A DNA stretch of 64,000 bases from Trichomonas vaginalis G3 (taxonomy: Eukaryota; Parabasalia; Trichomonadida; Trichomonadidae), in assembly GCF_026262505.1 (NCBI RefSeq), contig NC_067204.1, forward strand, positions 7,783,797 to 7,847,796, read 5' to 3'. Below the pieces are notes generated by a model. The model saw nothing but the letters and a program-made list of their open reading frames with translations, made no database searches and had not been told where the DNA came from. This document shows positions 55,908 through 64,000 of this stretch, piece by piece (positions within the stretch are counted from its first letter, which is position 1; every line of letters starts with the position of its first letter). The position numbers and the translations under genes are program-made.

Positions 55908-57941
55908 TTAAATAAAGTTAACAACAGGTGAATTGTCCACAGGCGACAAACCCATTTCATCTTCATCAGGAGGTTCAATCAAAGGATGTTGCATCAACAA
56001 CTCCGCGATCTTTGGATGGCTCTTTGTGTAGCACAAAGGAACTCTGTTTCTCCTGTCCTTTATATTCGAATTTGTTGTTGGACAACTCAACAGAACTTGT
56101 ACAGCTTCAACTTTTCCATTTCTCACTGCATAATGAAGAGGAGCCATTCCGTAAAGATCCATGACATTAGGATTGATGTTCTCCTTTTCACATAATAATG
56201 CAACAACTTCTGCAAAACCGTTTTCTGCAGCGAGGTGAAGTGGTGTCCAACCTTCGCTGTCTGTTAGATTGACATCTACTCTAGGACAGGAAAGAAGGAT
56301 ACGAACCATGGCTGCGAAACCTGCTTCTGCTGCGAAATGAAGTGGTGTCTTTCCATTGTTATCGGCTGTGTTTACATCAACGGTCGGAATTTCGAGCATG
56401 AAGTTGACAAGCTCTGGATAACCACTCTGGACAGCTATTGATAACGCGGATAAGCCCCATGATGACTTAACGTTCCAATCTAATTCAGGTAAAGCGCAGA
56501 TTTTCTTGACTACACGTAATTTGCCACGGAAACAGGCCATCATTAATGGTGTAAAGCCCATATCGTTTTGGTCGTTGATATTACAACCACCGCGCTTGTA
56601 AACTTCCATGACAATGTCGTCGTGACCGTATTCAGCTGCATAATGCAAAGTACTGTTACCGCTGAGGTCTTTGAGGGAAGTATCGACCTTAGGATGGGCT
56701 AGTAACATACGTGTGATGTCGCGTTTTCCGTTTCTGATAGCGAAATTGATTGGAATTTGGCCGGAGTTGTCTCTTTGGTTCAAATCAACACCGTGACACA
56801 TGAGATCGACTGCACCGATTAAATCGCCACAGCTGCAGCACTGCATGAAGACAGAACCTAACCTTGGTATTTGATGGTTAATATCGTCGGGGAAAAATCT
56901 TTGGACAAATTCGAAGACGTCTCTTCTGCGAGCCATTGTAGCAGTATGCGCTACGCCATTTGTTGGTAAATGTAATTGAGATACAGTTCTTATTATTTCG
57001 AAGTTTCCACCAGCAGCAGCAAGCTGTGGGATCGTATATAAACATGTCGATGGAGCTGTGACGTCAGCGCCGTGAGAAAGACAGTAATGGAAAATTTTTG
57101 ATGCGCCAGCGAAAGCAGCAAATTCGGTGATCGTTGCTGATTTAAATGTCGACGTAAGTGGTAAAAATGTAATATTTGGAATTGTCTGTCCTAAGTCGAA
57201 ATCAGGTTGAGAAGCTATTTGTTCAAAACTTGCGATATCATCATCCCAAATAGTAATTACTATTGGATCTGGGAAATTGTTGTTTCGAACTGCACCCGCG
57301 AGTTCTTGCCAAACCTCATAAGAAAAAACAACTGAATTGTGGAAGCAATCTGAAAAAGATTGTTTAGTTTTCATTGCTTTGCTACAAAATTCGTCTGCAA
57401 CGATGTAAAATTCAGGATCAATCCTTTGTATCATATCTCGGAAGAAAATAAAGAAGTATACAAGAGGAAGCTCAGATAATGGGCATTGCTGATGGTAATG
57501 TTTCATTGCTGCGACTATTTCTTCCTCAGAGATGTGATATGATTTCCAATAAACTGCGAAGAATTCAGCTTGTGTTAGCCTTGCAGATATATGAGGAGAA
57601 AGAAAGTCTGCATCAAGCATAAATTTAAGAATGACGTCTTTTATGTGAGCTAATTTGTTATTTGGCCCAGCTAACTTATTTAAATTATCGCATAATTGAG
57701 CAAAAATTACGTTATTTCCAGAGTATGTTTCCATAAATTCTGCCATATTACAGCATAGCCTTAAGATTCCTTCATCTGACTGTGCTATACTGGTAGAAGC
57801 TAATACTTTCGCAATATCTGCAGGATAGTGTGTAGGAAGTTTTTCTAATAAATCTTGAATGGTGATTCCGAGGCGTACGTCCCTATAAACATCATCTGGA
57901 AAGAGTTTTTGAAGTTCCGCATCAGCCTCAGGAGTGAGCAT
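55908..57941 (-). CDS. ankyrin-repeat protein, 677 aa
   Basis: Distinct from the other two ankyrin genes. A 270-residue helical N-terminal domain (MLTPEADAELQKLFPDDVYRD; possibly Ras-GAP/VPS9-like in shape but not in motif) is followed by about ten well-spaced ankyrin repeats (about 285-650). Examples are NGKTPLHFAAEAGFAAMVRILL and EGWTPLHLAAENGFAEVVALL. These repeats are diverged from each other and the codons are richer in C/G, suggesting an old, conserved, well-expressed gene rather than a recent family expansion. The acidic/Pro tail ends SPVDNSPVVNFI. ATG at 57941. Confidence 0.88.
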   Translation of the reverse strand: MLTPEADAELQKLFPDDVYRDVRLGITIQDLLEKLPTHYPADIAKVLASTSIAQSDEGILRLCCNMAEFMETYSGNNVIFAQLCDNLNKLAGPNNKLAHIKDVILKFMLDADFLSPHISARLTQAEFFAVYWKSYHISEEEIVAAMKHYHQQCPLSELPLVYFFIFFRDMIQRIDPEFYIVADEFCSKAMKTKQSFSDCFHNSVVFSYEVWQELAGAVRNNNFPDPIVITIWDDDIASFEQIASQPDFDLGQTIPNITFLPLTSTFKSATITEFAAFAGASKIFHYCLSHGADVTAPSTCLYTIPQLAAAGGNFEIIRTVSQLHLPTNGVAHTATMARRRDVFEFVQRFFPDDINHQIPRLGSVFMQCCSCGDLIGAVDLMCHGVDLNQRDNSGQIPINFAIRNGKRDITRMLLAHPKVDTSLKDLSGNSTLHYAAEYGHDDIVMEVYKRGGCNINDQNDMGFTPLMMACFRGKLRVVKKICALPELDWNVKSSWGLSALSIAVQSGYPELVNFMLEIPTVDVNTADNNGKTPLHFAAEAGFAAMVRILLSCPRVDVNLTDSEGWTPLHLAAENGFAEVVALLCEKENINPNVMDLYGMAPLHYAVRNGKVEAVQVLLSCPTTNSNIKDRRNRVPLCYTKSHPKIAELLMQHPLIEPPDEDEMGLSPVDNSPVVNFI

Positions 57942-58968
57942 TTAATTTGGAATAAAGTATAGAATTTTTTTGACACCCATCACAATTTATTGTTATTCGG
58001 TATCAATTTTTATGAGAAATGATCGAGGGCTATGGTTTAAATATTTGCATATAATGTTGTAATCAATGTATGCAATAATTTTTCTTTGAAAAAACAAGAT
58101 TTTTTCGGATTATGAATATACATATGGAAAGACGATTTCTTATGAGTCTTTGTTCTCAAACTTTTTGAATGATATTCGATTTTTGTCATAAGTGCCGACC
58201 GTACATAAATCTTTTTTTGTATTTGAGGCCCTCTCTTTATTTTTACAACATTATGACAATTTAATTCAAATTCGTTTAAAAATTAAAAAGTTGAATAAAC
58301 CACTGCGAAATGATGAATATTATATGAAATAGAAGTGATTTCACGAAAAGTGATTTTTCATTCATTATTTTCAGAGACGAATTTATTATCCACATTTTAA
58401 CCTACAATTTGGTTTAAGTGGTATTGTCGTTATTCCAAAATTAAAAATTAAATCAAACAAATTTTTTCATTGGGATAACAATTCTGTTTACGTATTTCAA
58501 TTATGCAAAATCATTCCCAATAACGTTGTGTATTTAAAAAGTTATCCAAATTGATATTGCAATTCAGAATTTCAAAGCATTTCTATCAAATTGATTCGAA
58601 ATCCAGTAAAAAATGGCTGTAGTAACTAATATATCTACCTGTTGACGAATATCAATTTAAAATTTTCTGAGTTACGAAATCGAAATTCCTCATAAAATCG
58701 AACAATTGGACTTATCGATTTTGGTCTAACTTATTATTAGGATTGTAATATATAATTATTCTTAATATATTGATAATATTTATAAAACGCCACAAACAAT
58801 AAGTGTATTCAAGTCACAAAGTTCTGAAATCTGGTTATTTCCTTGTTTCTATTATTAGGCTATGATATGCAAGATTAAAGGATTCTTTCCCTTCAAAGGA
58901 TAAAAAATAATATTTGAATTTTGGTGGGTAACCCGTAAGAAAAACTCAAATGGATAAAATAAACAGTT
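57942..58968. other. intergenic region, nothing supported
   Basis: About 1.03 kb of AT-rich spacer between the ankyrin start and the beta-barrel stop. Many chance stops in all frames; no repeat shared with the rest of the window and no structured RNA seen. Confidence 0.5.
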
Positions 58969-59865
58969 TTACTGATTAAATGTCATATATAATCCAAATT
59001 TGATAGGGAAAGCGTAATTAAAGTCACGCGAAGCTGTAAGAGTGAGATTAAATTCATCGTTAATTTGCTTCGAAACAGAAACCTTCAGTAATTTAGCTGT
59101 ATCGGCTGCAACTTCATAAGTTGTTGAATTACGTTTGTATTTAAGATCTCCAACTAAATAAACATGATTTGCATATTCAGCGCCAATATGACCTTTGAAA
59201 CCTTTGTATGTTTTGCTCTTTAGTATTATAGAGAACTTTTTATCTTTATTTTCGTATTGAAGCTCAAGATCTGCATATGGAAGCCTGAAAGCTGCATAGT
59301 AAGTGGAAGAAAGTAAAGTATTTTTATCAAGTGGATTGAAGTGAGCAGCAAACGTAAATTTTGGAACTCTGACTGAAAAATGTGCACCAAGATTATTTAA
59401 GTGGGAAGATAAGAGTGAGTAGTCCAAATCTAACATGCTGTCAAATTGGACTGTTCGATTAAATGTGAAATATAACTTTGGCTTAATTATTTTTGTTTTA
59501 TTGTCAAAACTTGTCTTGAGTTGAACAAATACTGGTTGATTCTTCATCTTAATGATTGGAGTACGTGTGTTGACCATTACGTTAGAATCACCCAAAAGGA
59601 AGAAAGAAACTGAAAAATAATTTGTCGGAAGCTTTGGAATAATCTCAATAAATTGACTTTCTTTCTCTACTTGGGCTTTAAATCCGAACATATTGTTAAA
59701 ATATGAAGCTTGTAACAGTGGAAAATCAATAGCCTGATTAAATCCATTAACAGCAATCTGGAATGAATATTTCTGACCACCAACCCTTAGTTGGCAAACG
59801 TTCATTCCTTTGGTGAGATTTTTTCCGCAATCTCTAATGAGAACATTTTCGTCGAAGAGTGACAT
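58969..59865 (-). CDS. Porin3-type beta-barrel, likely hydrogenosomal outer membrane
   Basis: A 298-residue protein, the length of VDAC/Tom40 proteins. It has alternating amphipathic strands throughout (for example AHFSVRVPKFTFAAHF, AAFRLPYADLELQYENKDKKFSIILKSK in two strands, and GHIGAEYANHVYLVGDLKY). The C-terminus KFGLYMTFNQ fits the sorting beta-signal (polar-x-Gly-x-x-hydrophobic-x-hydrophobic) read by Sam50. There is no N-terminal presequence. In trichomonads such barrels are the divergent Tom40 and Hmp35/Hmp36 proteins that import proteins or pass metabolites. Which of these it is cannot be decided by eye. An initiator TCATTTCA lies directly before the ATG at 59865 (minus strand, 59866-59873). 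Confidence 0.75.
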   Translation of the reverse strand: MSLFDENVLIRDCGKNLTKGMNVCQLRVGGQKYSFQIAVNGFNQAIDFPLLQASYFNNMFGFKAQVEKESQFIEIIPKLPTNYFSVSFFLLGDSNVMVNTRTPIIKMKNQPVFVQLKTSFDNKTKIIKPKLYFTFNRTVQFDSMLDLDYSLLSSHLNNLGAHFSVRVPKFTFAAHFNPLDKNTLLSSTYYAAFRLPYADLELQYENKDKKFSIILKSKTYKGFKGHIGAEYANHVYLVGDLKYKRNSTTYEVAADTAKLLKVSVSKQINDEFNLTLTASRDFNYAFPIKFGLYMTFNQ

Positions 59866-62800
59866 TGAAATGACTAGAGAGAAATGCTTTGAAAAAATAT
59901 GAAATTGGTGTTCATAGAATATGAAAAATGAATATCAAAGTCTTTAAGTCGCTTCAACCTCAGTTCTGAAAAAAATATCTAATCAATTCAGATACATGAG
60001 TAATTAAATGCTGATATTTATAAATTTGATTGGATAATATTGATAAACATCTAGATGATTGGGATTATATCCACAAATTTCATTTTCATGAGAATTTTTG
60101 ACCGTTTTAGATCTAAATTAAATTGGATGCGGATTACTTTGAAGAATGTGACATTTTTATATCTTAAATTTTAAAAAATGTTGATTGTTTCAGATAATCT
60201 CTGAAATTAACTCACCTTATATCATTTGTACTTGAATTCTATATAAATTTAATGCATTGTATGTAATCTTTTAAGTCATTGATTTGTTCTCCTAAATACG
60301 CACTAAAATTCAGGAAATTTAGCTGAATTAATCACAGAATTAAAGTTTCGGCGAATGAAAAGAAGTCCGTGATAATTATGTTAATTTATGAAATATTTCA
60401 TACATATAAGAAACGATTAATCAATCAATAGGAACTATCAGTACCATGACCAAAAATTTCTGAAGAAACTTCATCAAAGACGAATTTGAATTTATAATTA
60501 TCATCAAAAATTAAAATTTCAATTTTAGTTGGATTTCTATAAATTGAATGAAAAATGAAACGTTAAATCGAATTGATTGTTTTAATACGATTAAATGATC
60601 ATGAAACGATGAATCAATCAATAGGAACTATCAGTACCATGACCAAAAATTTCTGAAGAAACTTCATCAAAGAGGTAGGGCAACGATAGAAAATTTTTGG
60701 AAAAAAAGTTCGGAGATCTTAAACGTATCATATTCCCTGCATGGTTTGGTATCTTCCGCCATGCGTTGTGCCAAACATATTGACACTTTCCAATAATTAA
60801 TTTATGGTATGAGTCACAGAGTTAGATTATAAAAAGAAAGTAAATAATTGCAATTAGAAATCATATATGTCGGAAATCAAATGTTGATGAGCAGAAACCT
60901 TTTACTCATCATAAAAGAGATAAATCACTAAAGATTTGTATACATTAAAATTTGATATTTGGTGCTCGAAAACTGTCTGATGGGACTCCTCCAAAATGAA
61001 CCAATCTATCGCTGAGGACCAAATTAGATGATGTGGATGGTGTATTCTCTAATTCTAACTTAGGAAGAATGGGAACAAAACGAATGACGACAACAACATG
61101 TCAAACATAGATTAAATATCTATGAATCAATAAAGTATACGTGCATTGAAGGTGATAACGATCACTTGAGGCTTATAACTCTTTGACTAAATTATGCAAT
61201 AATTAAATATAATCATTTTTATATTTTTATACTGATAGTAATTAATATACTATCCTGCTTAATAAATGGTATGATCAAATTTGTTTGAAAATTTAATTAT
61301 GTATATGAAACTATGTCTTCTATATAAAAATCAAAATTTTCGGACGAACCTAGATTGAACCTTTATGAAAATCTATCATTTTTGTTAATTGAGTTAATAT
61401 GAATCTTTTACATATGTATATATAGCATTGATAGCTTATATAATCATGGTTTATTCCATATTAACATATTTTTTCAGTTAAATTTGTTAATAATATCATG
61501 TAACAAATTAATTCAAGATTAGAATGTCTACAAAATGCTAACAAATAAGAACAAAATAGATTTCTCGACTTAAATTTTAATATGGAGTAGTTTTTCGTTT
61601 AAATCTAATTAAAAATGAATAAAAACTTATCTTGTACTATTTTCATTCAAAGATTTTAATAATGTAAATCATGCATTTTCATAATTCAGCACAGTTCTTT
61701 TTAGAATTAAAGTTGATGAGGATGATATTTGTGATTTAAAATAATTTGTTAATGTTCACCTTTTATTCATCACCTTGTGGTATGCCCTAAAGCAATAGCA
61801 TTATCAATTCTGCTGAATTGATCAACTCAAAATTCCAAAAAAAATTCAAAATTTCAAAAATGAAATTAAACAATTGGAATTTTCACATGAAAAAATCAAT
61901 TTCGAAAAAAATTTGGAAAATCAAAGTATTTGATAATTAGTCAAATAATCAATTTACATCGTTTTTACTCATAAAAAACAACTAATTTTTGATTTTGATA
62001 TCATATTTGATAAATACTCATTCCAGAGTTGACGTAATGTATTAATTATTGTTAGAGATATTGCTTTCGCAGCAAAATTCTTATTTCATGAAAGAAAAAA
62101 AAATGATTTTATTCCAACAAAAACAAGTAAACAGATGAATGGAAACGTACTATATTTTCATAAATGTAGTAATCGGCGTGTCGGCTTTTGTTTATCATGT
62201 TCGAGTCAAAATGTATTAACTTGTAATAAGAAATATTCGAAGATTATATGAAGTATTGAGCATTCTTTGTAGAAATATTTGTAATTCATTACTAACATAT
62301 ATAATAAAGTTGTTTTTTTTCCCTTATTGCAATAATTTTGTCTGATTTTAATAACTTTTCATGTATACGAGTTGTGTGAATATGCATCATAATATGCGTA
62401 AATATACTTATTTGGACGAATAATGTGGTTGCATAATGGAGGTGCTAAATTTTGATTTTTTAATAGGGGGCTTTGGTATGTATAATCATGTTCTTATCTC
62501 AACGTAGGAGTATTGGTGCAATATGATTAAAATTTACGAGGTTGATCTTAAATTGAATAATTCTGGAGTATAAATCACAATGCAGCTAATTCTATGTTAA
62601 AGATAGATACAGATTGTAGTAATCAATTAGGGAGTACAAATTCATTCTTTCATTTCTGTCGTATTGAGCAGAAAGGAAGAGATCATAACCCTAGGAAAAA
62701 AAGCCCAAATTTGTCACTTTTCATAGTACGTTAAACTCAATTCGCTCGGCGAATGCCGAGCACACGTACTCATCATTCAACAAATATTCTCATTCTTTGG

Positions 62801-64000
62801 TTATTATAGTGCCAGACAACACAAGATTTCAAAGAATTACTTGAGTTTTCAATTAATCTTAATCCGATTTAGATTTATCGAGAACTCCATCATCACAATC
62901 ACATACTTCAGTGCGGTAACTACAATTATCCATATACAGAAGGAAGTCTTTTCGAACAACTCATTTGGAGTCTGTTTTGGAAAGAACTTCTTTCTGTCCG
63001 ACTTAATTTCATAGTTCCTGATCAACCAAAAGACAGAAACCACACACTATCTACTTAGGAAAGGAGTTCTTTCTAAATCTTCCTTAAATTGAGATTTTAC
63101 GAGAGATAACCCTTCTATTGCACTTAAAAATGAACATTTTGATATCTTTAGTATCACACATGGTCATATATAGTATTTCATCTACATGAATACATTCATC
63201 TTTCGAAGTCTCTCATTAAATGGGAGGCTTCGAAAGATGAATCGTTTTATTCATACAACTTTAAATCTCGAACACATTTTAGAGAGTGAGTATATCATTT
63301 TATTCTTGTTTTGAGTTTATTCTGATTCAAAATTGCAGTGAAAACAGAAGTTCACACATCATATCTGAATGTGAGCTCATCTATACTTATACGATCTCAA
63401 TACCTCCACTCTAAGCATAAGAGGTGAAGTTATATAAAAATTATCAGATGCGTTGAAGTCTCAAAAGTATTGCTGAATGCTTGTTTCATATTTGTCCAAG
63501 TAGTTTCAATGAATAAATGTATTGTTTTTTTATAATTTCGATTTAGTTTTAGAAAATATTCAATATAAACCTTTATTGTGTTATTTACATCTCATAAATT
63601 CTCTGTCTAAATCATATAAAAGCGCGTTTTACCCCTATGAATCAAGAAATTCATTCAATATTCATGTATATTTATTAAATTTATACGATTTACTAATAAT
63701 CAATATTATATCCTCATAAATAGCAATATATTTTGGTAATCTATGATAATCATATACAATATTTGAAATCAAAATTTTCATTAGTTTAGGTTCCTTGTTA
63801 ATAGTAAACCATTATATTTATTACTAATAATAAAATCTATGTGTCGTATTGAAATTCAATAAAATTACTTATTCGCGTCCAAAAAAACAAATTAGATAAA
63901 ATTTTTCTTTTTTATGTAATTTTTGTTTTCATTTTTCTCAAGATCCTAAGTTATGTTTTAACTTTTGACATCATATCCAAAAAAAAAAAAAAAAAAAAAA
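59866..64000. other. gene-poor AT-rich region
   Basis: About 4.1 kb without a convincing gene. It holds a 70-base direct duplication (60411-60481 and 60604-60673) and the hairpins GCTCGGC/GCCGAGC with GAAT loop (62744-62761, flanked by AGTACG/CGTACT) and ATTCATCTTTCGAAG with its complement (63194-63242). It also has a TTTGTCACTTTT motif (62711-62722), as at the ends of the mobile elements, and a terminal run of A (about 63981-64000). Short frames of 60-65 codons (62849-63043, 63522-63719) are not supported. Confidence 0.5.
60411..60673. repeat. 70-bp direct repeat, two copies
   Basis: Copies at 60411-60481 and 60604-60673, about 193 bases apart, differ at only a couple of positions. They start AAACGAT(T/G)AATCAATCAAT and end CTTCATCAAAGA. 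The intervening 122 bases are not repeated. Possibly remnants of a small element or of a segmental duplication. Confidence 0.85.

Noticed and set aside
62849-63043. 64-codon minus-strand frame with a hydrophobic segment
   Set aside because: AT-rich chance frame with no initiator or motif.
63981-64000. Poly(A) at the window end as a retroposed tail
   Set aside because: No upstream retroelement or target duplication can be seen because the window stops there.

Overview
The window looks like nuclear DNA of a parabasalid flagellate, most likely Trichomonas vaginalis or a close relative. It is AT-rich and its genes have no visible introns. Gene content fits: a BspA-like LRR_5 surface-type protein, three ankyrin-repeat proteins, an intraflagellar transport protein (IFT144), a Porin3-type beta-barrel expected in the hydrogenosomal outer membrane, a Maverick/Polinton relic, and several DNA-transposon families. 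Several starts carry a TCA(C/T)(A/T)-type initiator a few bases upstream of the ATG, the usual core promoter of this lineage. The species call rests on gene content and style only; no database was searched.

Layout. 1-9073: one end of a broken Maverick/Polinton with SF3 helicase, penton-like and major capsid genes and several unidentified genes, ending in two paired stem-loops and a T-tract. 9074-9721: a truncated TTAA-type repeat (family A) that supplies the last residues of the BspA-like gene (9694-11532). 12446-32482: a host gene block with eIF3a, a U2 snRNA gene on the minus strand (found from its branch-point recognition sequence and folding), an ING-type PHD protein, a 961-residue coiled-coil protein, a REEP/Yop1-like membrane protein, two unidentified proteins, a VIT-VWA protein, an exportin-T-like karyopherin and a WD40 protein. 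33049-34569: an ankyrin gene. 34600-44607: a dense nest of DNA transposons. 44626-45810: a second ankyrin gene. 46477-59865: a coiled-coil protein, IFT144, a PAQR receptor-type protein, a small protein with an N-myristoylation motif, a third ankyrin protein and the beta-barrel. 59866-64000: no convincing gene, only small repeats and hairpins.

The transposon nest. Family A (TTAA target, GGGTGC ends) is present three times. Copies 2 and 3 sit side by side, sharing one TTAA. Copy 3 was later entered at an internal TTAA by a Kolobok-type transposon (40870-44354) with 35-bp inverted repeats. Copy 2 carries a TIR element of about 1.15 kb and a 633-bp fold-back element (family F). The 1251-bp F relative lies inside a Mutator-like (MULE) end at 34.6-36.0 kb. 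The other MULE copy, a 505-bp fold-back, sits exactly on the start codon of the WD40 gene, with an 8-11 bp target duplication that contains the ATG. The 36.0-38.5 kb stretch has an unusual run of perfect short hairpins with three-base loops and a three-way (cloverleaf) palindrome.

Most interesting points. (1) The Kolobok transposase appears to end in a degenerate ubiquitin-specific-protease fold, with Ser where the catalytic Cys should be. (2) Several elements landed within a few tens of bases of host start codons or in a 3' end and now provide promoter-proximal DNA or coding sequence. (3) A hairpin style with covarying stems is shared by the Maverick end and the transposon nest. Host genes here appear to be individually transcribed; there are no operons.
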